Source of the DNA: Agaribacterium sp. ZY112
GTDB lineage: Bacteria > Pseudomonadota > Gammaproteobacteria > Pseudomonadales > Cellvibrionaceae
Length of the DNA stretch: 64,000 nt
Assembly: GCF_041346925.1 (NCBI RefSeq)
Contig: NZ_CP166840.1
Span: 3,467,001 to 3,531,000, forward strand
Direction: 5' to 3'
This document shows, piece by piece, positions 40,039 to 49,158 of the stretch (position 1 is its first letter; each line of letters starts with the position of its first letter). A program made the position numbers and the translations under genes. The notes under the pieces are model-generated. The model saw only the letters and a program-made list of their open reading frames with translations, had not been told where the DNA came from and did no database searches.

Positions 40039-42729
40039 GTGGCCAATTCACTGGAAGAGCGCCTTGCCCGTTTGGGCAGAGTGCACAAGGCAAGAATAGC
40101 CATCACGGAGGCACTTTCCTCTCTCCGACACATCTATAAACCGGCGGAAAGATATGTGCCTACGTCGACGACCGCTTTTATGGAAGCCTGGGCCGATCCC
40201 CGGGCTAGTCGAAGTAGTCTTTATGACTCCATTGGCTCCACTGACACCCTCATGCCTTTCACCGAAAATAATGCCGATCAACTGCTATTAAGTACGCTTG
40301 GGACTAGCAACTACGCTTTAGTCAATAAAGCCTGCTCAGAACTGTCCCTTAGACCCTATCAATATGGATACTTGCTGTATTGGTATCAAGCCGAATTTCA
40401 ACAGCTACTGAACTACCTTCAAGATCTCGTAGCCAATAAAAGCCTCACCATCCTAAAAGTGGCCTCGAAACTTAGAGGCGATACTAGGCAGTCAATTTAC
40501 AACTCCATAGAGGCCTTCAAAGACGACAATAAACTGGCCGCATTTTCACAGAACTTGGCAATGTATATAAGTTTGCGCCAAGGTGGCCCCTTACTGGACA
40601 TTGAGGGTTTAAACAAACATATTGCCGATAAACAATTAGCCGAAGGATTTATCTGGGATAAAAAAAAGTGGCAAGACATACAAACAAAAGAGGCCCTAGC
40701 TCCATCTGATCCAAATACCCCGAAACTAGACTGGCATTACAGCAGCTGGGCTAATGGCCCCTTTAGCAGTATCTATGACCCAGCCTCTCAAGCTATTGTC
40801 AAACACCTTGGCTTAAAAAGTATTGAGCAAGCAAAGTTCTATTTGCTGTCTGAAACACCTGGAATAGGTCTAATGACGGACTTCTATCAGGTACATGCAC
40901 TTGTTGGGCTTTTATTTCAAGAAGCCAAACTTCGTCGCCACTCTTTTGAGCATAACTTAAAGCACATAGCTAAAACGCTGACAGAGGCTCACGCCGAGCT
41001 CAACGATGACATCAAAAAATTACACAAGCACTCAGACTGGAGCCGCTATGGCCCCTTGGTGCGTTTTGTTGCCGGTTCTTTTAATCAGCATGCTCCCCCC
41101 TCAACCCTCATCGATGCTGTCGTCAATAACCTAATCCCCAAACCCAAAGCCGGATTAAGTGACCACATAGGCTTCTTTTGCACTGTCGCAAGTGTAGCTC
41201 TGGCGTTTTTTCCTCCCACTGCACTCGCCTCAGCATCTTTTGGTATCGCCAGCTCTGTTATCACTATTGGTTCAAAAATCACTGAATACAACAAAGTCGT
41301 AAAGGAAAACAAAACACGAAAGCAATTAATTGCAAGCTCATCCGGCGCTCTCGGAGCCCTGGTATTGATTGAAGATCCTAGCTCAACCCAAGATATCGAA
41401 ATGGCTATTCTAATCGAGGCTGTATTTGGCTCTTTCTCAGTAGTAGATGCCGTTAAAGCAGTAAAAGAGCTCAATAAGCTAAAAACCTTATCTGAATCGG
41501 TAAGCAACGCACGGGCAGGCGTTAAAGCAAAACGCAAAGATATAAAATACTTGGAGGCCTCCTCGGAAGAAGCCAAAAAAGGCATAGCCAATAAGTCAGA
41601 AGCTTTAGAAAAAGGCACGGAGCTGATTAAAAAGAAATCTCAAAAACTAATACAAGAAGCGGAAGACTTAGAAGCCACGGCCGAGATAGCGGTTGATCTT
41701 CAACGAGAGCTAGGCAAAGAAGTTCCAGCTTCCTACAACAGAAAATTAAAGCAATTCGAGATTGACAACCTTATACATAGGAAAGATTCAGAAGCTCCTG
41801 ACGAGATGTATTCAGACTATCTCGAACGAAGACGAACCCGGAAATCTGATAGCAAAAAAGCCATCGAATCACAAAATGGAATAAGTGATGCCCTAGCAGC
41901 CAAGGCTTCAACCCTGAGTCGCAAAGACGCCACACTAAAGAAACAAGTTATATTAGAAGAAGCATCAATCAGCCACAGCAACTACATAAAAGCCCGACGA
42001 CAAAAACAAGCAATAGACAAAAAGCTGCGAGGCCCCAAGCCGCTAAGCGCCAAAGAACGGCGTAAGCTCATCAATCAAAGAGACAAGCTAGACCACGACA
42101 TCATAATTAGGAAGTCAATGGAAAAAACCAGAAAAGCAACAGGGGTTTCAGCTAAACGCCTAGGCAAAGAAATTGAAAACAACGCTCTAGACCTTGCAGT
42201 CACCGAAAAACTAATTAATAAATCGAATAAGCGAATAGAAGTTCTTCACAAACAAATTGAGGAAATCACAGAAGAGATAAGAGAATATCAAAGCAGCCTG
42301 TCCAAAGTTGCCTTTGAGTCAAGCCACAAAGCAAAAGGGCTTAGAAAGATTGCAGGCAATATTGACAATCAGATTCCTATAAACGAAGAATCCGTACAGC
42401 AGCTAAAAAAAATATCAGACATGAATGTAACAGACATCCCCAAGGCCGAAATGAACAAACAAACTCGAGCCTTCATGAAAAAAACAATTAGCGAGCTTCA
42501 CAAAACACAGGAGCTAATAAAAAATGAAAGGAAAACACTCTCCAAACTAATCAATAAGCAAAAAAATTTAAATCATTTAATGTCTGAGAGCGTCAAAAAG
42601 CTAGATGTCACATCGGGGGGGCAAGCTGTATTAATGGAGTTGAGTAAACGAGGCATCTTGGTAGGGGCAGCAGGGGCCGAGTTTGCACCTGAGGCACCGC
42701 GCTATAGCGGTACAGGTGCCCGCCAATAA
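40039..42729 (+). CDS. Large coiled-coil protein with hydrophobic core, unknown operon
   Basis: An 896-residue protein with a GTG start (40039) behind GGGAG. Residues 1-370 are helical. A hydrophobic hairpin-like stretch spans about 376-405 (FFCTVASVALAFFPPTALAS, then FGIASSVITIGSKI), and a second weaker one lies near 430-460. From about 480 to 870 almost everything is Lys/Glu-rich coiled coil with heptad patterns. The tail is ILVGAAGAEFAPEAPR. A membrane-inserting or pore-forming protein with a long stalk, or a scaffold, is plausible; there is no export signal. It begins 15 nt after the previous gene. Confidence 0.7.
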   Translation: MANSLEERLARLGRVHKARIAITEALSSLRHIYKPAERYVPTSTTAFMEAWADPRASRSSLYDSIGSTDTLMPFTENNADQLLLSTLGTSNYALVNKACSELSLRPYQYGYLLYWYQAEFQQLLNYLQDLVANKSLTILKVASKLRGDTRQSIYNSIEAFKDDNKLAAFSQNLAMYISLRQGGPLLDIEGLNKHIADKQLAEGFIWDKKKWQDIQTKEALAPSDPNTPKLDWHYSSWANGPFSSIYDPASQAIVKHLGLKSIEQAKFYLLSETPGIGLMTDFYQVHALVGLLFQEAKLRRHSFEHNLKHIAKTLTEAHAELNDDIKKLHKHSDWSRYGPLVRFVAGSFNQHAPPSTLIDAVVNNLIPKPKAGLSDHIGFFCTVASVALAFFPPTALASASFGIASSVITIGSKITEYNKVVKENKTRKQLIASSSGALGALVLIEDPSSTQDIEMAILIEAVFGSFSVVDAVKAVKELNKLKTLSESVSNARAGVKAKRKDIKYLEASSEEAKKGIANKSEALEKGTELIKKKSQKLIQEAEDLEATAEIAVDLQRELGKEVPASYNRKLKQFEIDNLIHRKDSEAPDEMYSDYLERRRTRKSDSKKAIESQNGISDALAAKASTLSRKDATLKKQVILEEASISHSNYIKARRQKQAIDKKLRGPKPLSAKERRKLINQRDKLDHDIIIRKSMEKTRKATGVSAKRLGKEIENNALDLAVTEKLINKSNKRIEVLHKQIEEITEEIREYQSSLSKVAFESSHKAKGLRKIAGNIDNQIPINEESVQQLKKISDMNVTDIPKAEMNKQTRAFMKKTISELHKTQELIKNERKTLSKLINKQKNLNHLMSESVKKLDVTSGGQAVLMELSKRGILVGAAGAEFAPEAPRYSGTGARQ

Positions 42730-42911
42730 AGCCAAGTACTAGAGCTAGGCACTAAAACCAAGTACTAAAACCAAAAACTAAAGCCTCTAGCGAGAGCAGA
42801 CGGCCCTGAGCGCGCCAAGCATAGAAGCAAAAAGCCCCTAGACCACGTCAAGGCAAAAGGAGCTAAGCAAGCCTCAGTATAGAGCTCGCTTCAAGCTCAA
42901 AGCATTACAGA

Positions 42912-44153
42912 TTAATACTTAAGTTTAAGACCTTGATCTTGATAGGTCTTAACATGAAGGCCAAAACTACCATCAGGCCAAACCTGCTTAATTAAGCACT
43001 GGCGACTGAGCTCACCACACTCGATAAAACTTAAATCGAGCACTTTTTGTTTTTTCTTCTCTCGTCGATTTTCATCTAACAACAAAATAACTTTAGGCAA
43101 GTGACGCAAACGAGGGTTGGCTTCAATCACAAAGCCAATTTCCCCGGTATAAAGCTCAACCAAGGAACCCGGTGGGTACAAACCAATTGTTTTAATAAAC
43201 TCTAAAGCGAGCTCTGCATCAAACTGCGTACCTCGATTAGCGTAGATTTCTTTCAAAGCATCGGTACTGGTCATGGCTCCGGAATAACAGCGATTAGCCG
43301 TCATCGCATCGTAACTATCAACAATTGCAATGATTCTTGCAAATCGAGCAATACTTGCACCCTGCAACTTACGAGGGTATCCGGTGCCATCTAAACGTTC
43401 ATGATGGCTATACGCAACATCAATGGTGCCGGTATAGACATTGGGAGCTTGCAATAAGAGATTACGCCCATGCACTGTATGCGACTTCATTAAAGCCATT
43501 TCTTTGGTCGTTAGCGATGCGGGCTTGTTTAATATCTCCTCAGGCACACGCATCTTACCGACATCATGTAACAGGCCACACAAGCCAATTTTTTCTAGGT
43601 CAGAAGCATCCATACCCAATTGACGACCAAAAGCGACCGCCAATACACATACGTTTAAGCAGTGATCGGAGGTATATGTGCTCTCTTCTCGTATTTTTGA
43701 CAGCCAAAGCATGGCGTCAGGGTGACGTATGATCGACTGAACAACATCATTAACGGTGTCTTTAGCGACATCCGTATTAATAGAGCCACCTAGACGAATA
43801 TCATTCAATAAATCAAAGGTAATAGTGCGTGCGTGCCTAAAGGCTTTATAGGCCTTTTTGTGCTCTTCTTGTAAATCACTTTGGTATTCGTAAGGCTGGG
43901 TTCGATGCTGACTAGCCGTACCAATGCCTGAAGCAGCCACATCGGCTTGGGCTTTGTAGATAGCGCTATCCACCCAAACATGCTCGCAATATTCGGCAAC
44001 GATATCGACATCTTCAGGCTCCTCGATAAGGAACCCTTGCATAATAAACGGCGTATCAAGCCAATCTCTATCGAGTTTGGTTACATACATGCCTATACGA
44101 AGCTCGCCGACATGTATTTTGGTACTTTCGCGCATGGGTGAGTAAGATCTCAT
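42912..44153 (-). CDS. HD-GYP domain phosphodiesterase (DUF3391 + HD-GYP)
   Basis: A 413-residue protein. The N-terminal DUF3391 (about 10-130) starts KIHVGELRIGMYVTKLDRDW. The HD-GYP domain has the HD pair in LLHDVGKMRVPEEIL near 196, further His ligands in HTVHGR, and the signature HHERLDGTGYPRKL near 247-260. It is expected to hydrolyse cyclic di-GMP and so affect motility and biofilm. The start is uncertain: ATG 44153 and ATG 44135 both lack a good ribosome site. It faces the unknown operon. Confidence 0.92.
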   Translation of the reverse strand: MRSYSPMRESTKIHVGELRIGMYVTKLDRDWLDTPFIMQGFLIEEPEDVDIVAEYCEHVWVDSAIYKAQADVAASGIGTASQHRTQPYEYQSDLQEEHKKAYKAFRHARTITFDLLNDIRLGGSINTDVAKDTVNDVVQSIIRHPDAMLWLSKIREESTYTSDHCLNVCVLAVAFGRQLGMDASDLEKIGLCGLLHDVGKMRVPEEILNKPASLTTKEMALMKSHTVHGRNLLLQAPNVYTGTIDVAYSHHERLDGTGYPRKLQGASIARFARIIAIVDSYDAMTANRCYSGAMTSTDALKEIYANRGTQFDAELALEFIKTIGLYPPGSLVELYTGEIGFVIEANPRLRHLPKVILLLDENRREKKKQKVLDLSFIECGELSRQCLIKQVWPDGSFGLHVKTYQDQGLKLKY

Positions 44154-44224
44154 ATCGTCATGTTAACCAGCACGTGGAGCCCAACGGCACCACGCATCAA
44201 AGTAAGTATAGCGAGCTTTATTCA

Positions 44225-45400
44225 TTACAAAATAGATTTCACACTATTGACAACATGGGCAAGATTCGAAGAGTTCAAGCCTGCTAAATTAATGCGGCTA
44301 CTATCAGCCATGTAGATTGCGTGCTCATCGGCCAGTCGTTTAACTTGCTCAGGGTTTAAGCCCAAGAAGCTAAACATGCCCTTCTCTTCTTCAATAAACG
44401 AGAAGTCACGGTGTCCACTCGCCTCTGCCAGTGCGGCAGCCAAATCTGAGCGCAACGATTTGATACGAAAACACATGCCACTTAACTCACTCTGCCATTG
44501 AGCTCTTAACACATCATCACTCAAAATTTCTGCCACAACTGAAGCACCGTGAGAAGGTGGCATAGAGTAAATTCCACGAGTGACCGCCGCCATATGAGAG
44601 ATAGAAGCAGCCTTAGCTTCAGCGCTTTCAGAAACGACAAACGCCGCACCAACGCGCTCTCGATACAGACCAAAATTCTTAGAGCAAGAAACAGCAAGCA
44701 TAAACTCAGGCAGCATTTTGGCAGCTAAACGGACACCAAATGCATCCTGCTCCAGATCATCACCAAACCCTTGATAAGCTACATCAATAAGAGGCACCAA
44801 GGATTTATTTGCGCATAATTCAAGCAACAAAGGCCATTGCTTTTGATTTAAATCTGCACCAGAAGGGTTGTGACAACAACCATGTAGTAAAACCACATCA
44901 CCAGCTTGTGCGTTATCTAAGTCGCACATCATGCCATCAAAATCTAAACCATGGTTTTTATAGTCGTAATAACGATAGCTTTGGATGTTTAAACCCGCCC
45001 CAGCCAATAAAGGTACATGGTTAGCCCAAGTAGGATTACTCGCCCATAGCGTTAGAGTACGCCCTGTTTTCATTATCAACTCAGCCAGAACACGAAGTGC
45101 ACCGCAGCCGCCAGGCGTCTGTAAACCGGCCAGATGCTCTGGCGCATTAGAAAACAGCAACTTAGCCATCTGCTCTATAAAAAGTAAGTTCCCTAAAGGG
45201 CCCACATAGCTTTTGCTGTGTTCAGTCTCTAATAACCTTGCTTCGGCCTGCTTAACCGCCGCCATAATCGGCGTCGCTCCAGAATCATCTCGATAGACTC
45301 CCACCCCTAAATCCACTTTCTCAGGACGAATATCTTGCTGGAAACGCTGAATCAAACCTAATAATGGATCTGCAGCTAACAACTCTAAAGATTCAAACAT
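44225..45400 (-). CDS. Aromatic/aspartate-type aminotransferase
   Basis: A 391-residue class I aminotransferase of the AspC/TyrB group. Seen are the N-terminal DPLLGLIQRFQQD...KVDLGVGVYRD, the PLP-lysine in SCSKNFGLYRERVGA near 240, LHGCCHNPSGADL near 172, and the conserved C-terminal Arg in DSSRINLAGL. It transfers amino groups between aspartate or aromatic amino acids and 2-oxoglutarate; the exact substrate is not decidable. It is divergent from an Lrp-type gene that may control it. Confidence 0.92.
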   Translation of the reverse strand: MFESLELLAADPLLGLIQRFQQDIRPEKVDLGVGVYRDDSGATPIMAAVKQAEARLLETEHSKSYVGPLGNLLFIEQMAKLLFSNAPEHLAGLQTPGGCGALRVLAELIMKTGRTLTLWASNPTWANHVPLLAGAGLNIQSYRYYDYKNHGLDFDGMMCDLDNAQAGDVVLLHGCCHNPSGADLNQKQWPLLLELCANKSLVPLIDVAYQGFGDDLEQDAFGVRLAAKMLPEFMLAVSCSKNFGLYRERVGAAFVVSESAEAKAASISHMAAVTRGIYSMPPSHGASVVAEILSDDVLRAQWQSELSGMCFRIKSLRSDLAAALAEASGHRDFSFIEEEKGMFSFLGLNPEQVKRLADEHAIYMADSSRINLAGLNSSNLAHVVNSVKSIL

Positions 45401-45507
45401 TTTTCTGACTCATCAACGCATAAGTAATAAAATAGGACAGGCATTATACCGATAGCCGCTAACAATACACGCGACTGTGTATACATTATGAACTTGGGCG
45501 CTGTGAA
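45401..45507. promoter_or_regulatory. Divergent promoter region, aminotransferase / Lrp-type regulator
   Basis: Only 107 nt separate the two start codons, so both promoters overlap here. Lrp/AsnC regulators next to and divergent from an amino-acid enzyme usually bind such a gap. No clear operator was identified by eye. Confidence 0.5.
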
Positions 45508-45972
45508 ATGAATTCTGAGCTTGATGATTACGATTTAAAAATATTAAGAACTTTACAGCGCAATGCGGACTACTCAATGAACGAGTTGGGTGATGCTGTT
45601 GGCCTAAGCCATACACCTTGCTGGCGACGAGTAAAGAACCTAGAGCAAAAGGGCTACATCAAACAAAAAGTTACTCTGCTCGATGCAAAGAAGATGGATA
45701 TCAATGTCAGCGTACACGCCTATATAAGCATCTTAAAACATGACGAACAATCTTTATTAAGCTTTGAAAGCTCAGTCAACACCATCTCTGAAATTGTCGA
45801 ATGCTATTCAATTACTGGGGATAAAGATTATTTATTACGCATTGTTGTAAGCAGCGTAGAAGAGTACGAAAAACTCCTAAAAACGACCCTTGTTCATCTC
45901 CCCAATGTTGCTTCAGTTAATTCGGTATTTGCACTAAAGCAGGTGAAATATACAACTGAGCTACCTATTTAG
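45508..45972 (+). CDS. Lrp/AsnC-family transcriptional regulator
   Basis: A 154-residue regulator: N-terminal helix-turn-helix (LDDYDLKILRTLQRNADYSM, then VGLSHTPCWRRVKNLEQKGY) and a C-terminal RAM amino-acid-sensing domain (about 70-150, including the G-D-K-D-Y-L-L motif). It forms octamer-type assemblies that respond to an amino acid. The divergent aminotransferase is the natural target and suggests an aromatic or acidic amino acid as the signal. Confidence 0.95.
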   Translation: MNSELDDYDLKILRTLQRNADYSMNELGDAVGLSHTPCWRRVKNLEQKGYIKQKVTLLDAKKMDINVSVHAYISILKHDEQSLLSFESSVNTISEIVECYSITGDKDYLLRIVVSSVEEYEKLLKTTLVHLPNVASVNSVFALKQVKYTTELPI

Positions 45973-46074
45973 AGGAGATGACCTCGGCTCGACAAAATAG
46001 CTCAACTATAAGCTATAAAGACAAGCACAGCTGCACTTTTGTATTTATCGTATTCGTTAGTAATCATGGCTTAC

Positions 46075-46376
46075 AGCCGCACTCTCGCACCCCCATTTGC
46101 ATCTCGGCATATGACTACTAAGGGAGGTAGAAGTACTATTTATGCTGGAGCCATTAGCCGCACCACTTCCTAGGGCCACAGTTCTCGCCCCCATGCGATC
46201 CTCGGCTACGACTACCAAGGGAGGTAGAAGTACTGCTTATACAGAGTAATTAGCCACACTACATTCTGCGGCCGCCGCTCTCGCACATCCGTGTGCTACA
46301 CGGCATACGACTACCAAGGAAGGAGAAGTGCAGCTTATGCAGGAGCAATTAGCCGCACCACTTCCTGTGGCCGCCG
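46075..46376. repeat. Three degenerate copies of a ~97-100-bp repeat
   Basis: CTCTCGCAC-type starts recur at 46082, 46182 and 46278, each followed by a variant of CTACCAAGGGAGGTAGAAGTA and then TTAGCCGCACCACTTCC or a relative. The copies have drifted, the third being closest to the perfect units that follow. They are older copies of the unit from which the 50-bp minisatellite arose. Confidence 0.75.
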
Positions 46377-46569
46377 TTCTCGCACATCCGTGTGCTACAC
46401 GGCATACCTACTTCCTGTGGCCGCCGTTCTCGCACATCCGTGTGCTACACGGCATACCTACTTCCTGTGGCCGCCGTTCTCGCACATCCGTGTGCTACAC
46501 GGCATACCTACTTCCTGTGGCCGCCGTTCTCGCACATCCGTGTGCTACACGGCATACCTACTTCCTGTA
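46361..46569. repeat. 50-bp minisatellite, four perfect units and one partial
   Basis: CTTCCTGTGGCCGCCGTTCT begins units at 46361, 46411, 46461 and 46511 and a partial one at 46561. Units are essentially identical over 50 bp. Each contains CCGTGT-GCT-ACACGG, a perfect 6-bp hairpin. Compared with the longer repeat upstream, the unit lacks the middle 45-50 bp. Because 50 is not a multiple of three, open frames through it shift at each copy and are not genes. Recent slippage or recombination is implied. Confidence 0.95.
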
Positions 46570-46570
46570 G

Positions 46571-46598
46571 GCAAAAAAAACCCGCAAGAAATGCGGGT
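46571..46598 (-). terminator. Terminator for leftward transcription
   Basis: ACCCGCA and TGCGGGT pair around a 4-nt loop; on the minus strand eight T residues follow. It lies 225 nt beyond the quinone oxidoreductase stop, the nearest leftward gene, and directly adjoins the minisatellite. Confidence 0.7.
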
Positions 46599-46821
46599 CA
46601 AATTTCAGCACATGGAATAACAACTAAAACTCTGGAGAAGCTCAGACTTGGTCTTACTTAAGGTTTCAAGCTTAATATCTCAAAGACGCAACTCTTTTTG
46701 AACTTAATATAAGTTATAGCGTAAATAATGAGGCAGGCATGGAAGGCTTTGGAATATAGGGTCAATTTTAGTATTAAATTTCTAAATATGCCGACCCAGC
46801 AGGCTGAAACTACAAAAGCAA
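46599..46821. other. Non-coding gap before the quinone oxidoreductase end
   Basis: Together with 45973-46570 this makes an 850-nt gene-free stretch after the Lrp gene. Apart from the repeats and the terminator I see no gene, only AT-rich sequence with frequent stops. Confidence 0.5.
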
Positions 46822-47793
46822 CTACACCTTTAGCACTAGCTTGCCGCAGTAATCACCACGCTCCATTTTTTCATGAGCGGCAGCAACATCGGCTAAGGCA
46901 AATTGCTCAGCAACATGCACATTAATAAGGTGTATATCCGCTAATAAGTTCTTCTTTATAGCAGAACAGATTTGCGCCTTTTCAGAGCGGCTACGAATAC
47001 GTAACGTAGAGCCTGTTAGGCAAATACGTTTCAGCATCAAACGCATAAGATTAAGCTCGACCTGAGCCCCCTGCTGAAACCCAAGCTGGATAATACGCGC
47101 CTTATCAGCAGCCAAATTAATATGCTGCTGGATATAATCACCACCGATATAATCCAAGATAAGATCTAACTGCTTACCAGGAATATGCTTAGGTACGTAA
47201 TCCAGTAAAGCTTCTTCCTTATAATTCATTTGCCAATGCGCACCTAAACCTTTGCAAAAAGCTAACTTTGCCTCACTGCCCGCAGTTACCACTACCCGAG
47301 CACCGCGCCACAATGACAACTGCAAAGCAATATGGCCCAAACCACCAGCGGCACCGTGAATCAAAACACGCTCACCTTCTTTCAAAGACGCGTTATCAAT
47401 CAAATTGAACCAGCTAGTAAATAGCGCCTCCGGCAATGCTGCAGCTTGTGCCATCGACATTGATTTAGGCACAAAGAGTACTTGAGAAACAGCGACACAA
47501 ACATACTCGGCATAAGCACCACCATCGCATAGTGCGCACACACTTTGGCCCAACCAGCTATGGTCAACATCGGCTCCTAAACGCTCAACCCAGCCAGAAA
47601 CCTCTAAGCCCAAAACGGGGCTATGAGAAGCTGATGCGCGGTACAAACCTTCGCGCTGTAATATATCAGGGCGATTAATACCAGCGTGACTCACTCGGAT
47701 AAGCACTTCGCCCGCTTTTGGCACAGGGCGCCTTAACTGCTTAACAAATAAAGTCTCTACCCCACCTTGCTGACTCTGACATATCGCTTTCAT
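46822..47793 (-). CDS. NAD(P)H-quinone oxidoreductase, PIG3-type zinc-free MDR
   Basis: A 323-residue medium-chain reductase. The N-terminal GroES-like domain has VSHAGINRPDILQREGLY; the Rossmann part has the NADPH motif HGAAGGLGHIALQL near 145. Zinc-binding Cys/His sets are lacking, as in zeta-crystallin-type quinone reductases. It reduces quinones or similar electrophiles. It overlaps the pdxH end by one base, so the two are co-transcribed. Confidence 0.9.
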   Translation of the reverse strand: MKAICQSQQGGVETLFVKQLRRPVPKAGEVLIRVSHAGINRPDILQREGLYRASASHSPVLGLEVSGWVERLGADVDHSWLGQSVCALCDGGAYAEYVCVAVSQVLFVPKSMSMAQAAALPEALFTSWFNLIDNASLKEGERVLIHGAAGGLGHIALQLSLWRGARVVVTAGSEAKLAFCKGLGAHWQMNYKEEALLDYVPKHIPGKQLDLILDYIGGDYIQQHINLAADKARIIQLGFQQGAQVELNLMRLMLKRICLTGSTLRIRSRSEKAQICSAIKKNLLADIHLINVHVAEQFALADVAAAHEKMERGDYCGKLVLKV

Positions 47794-48431
47794 TAAGGGG
47801 CTAAACGCTCAACCTGCCACTGCCCCTCGTTTAGAGAGTATTGAAAACGATCATGTAAACGATTCTCCCTGCCCTGCCAAAACTCGACTCTCTCAATCAC
47901 AATACGATAGCCCCCCCAAAAATCAGGTAAAGGCACATCACCAGCTGCAAACTTACGCTTCATCGCATCAAACTGAGACAAAAGAAATTGACGAGAATTA
48001 ATTCGATGGCTCTGCTTAGAAGCCCACGCAGCTAGCTGGCTTTCTCTTGGCCGACTCAAAAAATAGCGCAGGGAATCCGTGTGGCTTATTTTTTCAGCTC
48101 GCCCCTGAACTTTCACCTGCCGCTCCATCATATGCCAAGGAAAATGAGCACAGGCCTTGGGGTTTAATTCCAAATCCTTAGACTTATTACTTGCGTAATT
48201 AGTGAAAAAGACAAAACCCTGCTCATCAAAATGCTTTAGTAAAACAATACGCTGATTCGGCCACCCCTCAGCATCGACCGTTGCCAGTGTCATAGCTGTA
48301 GGATCTTTTAAGCCTGCATCTATCGCTTGTTGCATCCATAATTCAAACTGAGCCAGAGGCTCATCAGCTAGACGTTCTCTCGAAAGTCCTTCTGCTATAT
48401 ATTCTCGACGTATACTTTCTAAATCCATCAT
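47793..48431 (-). CDS. pdxH: Pyridoxamine 5'-phosphate oxidase
   Basis: A 212-residue FMN enzyme that makes pyridoxal phosphate. The start is set at the ATG pair 48431/48428 (MMDLESIRREY), since the open frame further up lacks family similarity and runs into mobA sequence. Motifs: PTAMTLATVDAEGWPNQRIV, VFFTNYASNKSKDLELNP, the SRPRESQLAAWASKQS stretch and the C-terminal FWQGRENRLHDRFQY. It is divergent from mobA with a 59-nt gap. Confidence 0.95.
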   Translation of the reverse strand: MMDLESIRREYIAEGLSRERLADEPLAQFELWMQQAIDAGLKDPTAMTLATVDAEGWPNQRIVLLKHFDEQGFVFFTNYASNKSKDLELNPKACAHFPWHMMERQVKVQGRAEKISHTDSLRYFLSRPRESQLAAWASKQSHRINSRQFLLSQFDAMKRKFAAGDVPLPDFWGGYRIVIERVEFWQGRENRLHDRFQYSLNEGQWQVERLAP

Positions 48432-48490
48432 TATTACCACTTCTAGATTTGTTGCTTGAGCAAAGAGACACACTTGATTACTCTTGCAGC

Positions 48491-49129
48491 ATGAACTCAA
48501 GCAATACTAATACTCTTATCACCGGCGCTATTCTCGCAGGCGGTGAAGGACGGCGCATGTTAGGCGCCAATAAGCCTCTGTGCAAACTCAAAGATCAAAC
48601 TTTACTTGATCGAGTCCGACAAAAACTCAAGCCTCAAGTGAGCTCCATCTACCTGAGCATAAATGATGAACTCAACAAATCACACCTGAGTGACTTTATT
48701 TTAGTTCCTGATCTTTGGAATCAACGACTAGGGCCACTAGCCGGTATTTATGCAGTAATGAAACAGTTAAAAGAAGATAAGGCGGATGCACAATGGCTAT
48801 TATGCAGCCCAGTCGACTGCCCCTTTATCCCGACCAACCTATGCCAGCAACTACAAAGCGCTTGCAAAAACAGTCACGCATCTATTGCCTATGCTCGATC
48901 TAAAGGTCGAAACCATTATCTAAGCTCACTTTGGTCTTTAGATACGATCGATGCATTAGAACTCGCCATTAATGAAGAGCGATTAGCCGTAAGAAAGCTT
49001 ATTCAAGCCCTTAATGGAGTGGCCGTTGAATTTAACAGCCCAGCCAATGAGCCAGATCCATTCTTAAACATCAATAGCCCAGAAGAGCTCGCCCAAGCAG
49101 AGTGGCAACTTCATCATACGTCGGTGTAA
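48491..49129 (+). CDS. mobA: Molybdenum cofactor guanylyltransferase
   Basis: A 212-residue MobA-type nucleotidyltransferase. The GTP-binding ILAGGEGRRMLGANKPL is at about 13-29, LGPLAGIYAVM near 79, and SPVDCPFIP with the metal-binding Asp near 105. It joins GMP to molybdopterin. I use ATG 48491 (MNSSNTNTLIT); the frame upstream overlaps the pdxH start. The fold and the LAGG motif are clear; substrate is by family. Confidence 0.9.
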   Translation: MNSSNTNTLITGAILAGGEGRRMLGANKPLCKLKDQTLLDRVRQKLKPQVSSIYLSINDELNKSHLSDFILVPDLWNQRLGPLAGIYAVMKQLKEDKADAQWLLCSPVDCPFIPTNLCQQLQSACKNSHASIAYARSKGRNHYLSSLWSLDTIDALELAINEERLAVRKLIQALNGVAVEFNSPANEPDPFLNINSPEELAQAEWQLHHTSV

Positions 49130-49158
49130 AGATTGCACATGCCTAAAGAAATAAACAT

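Noticed and set aside
46361..46569. CRISPR array
   Set aside because: Units are tandem with no unique spacers between them, the period is constant at 50 bp, and no cas genes are near.
46291..46661. Open frames through the 50-bp repeats (repeated CGRRSRTSVCYTAY peptide)
   Set aside because: The 50-bp period shifts the frame at each copy, so the same peptide appears in three frames; no ribosome site. This is repeat DNA, not a gene.
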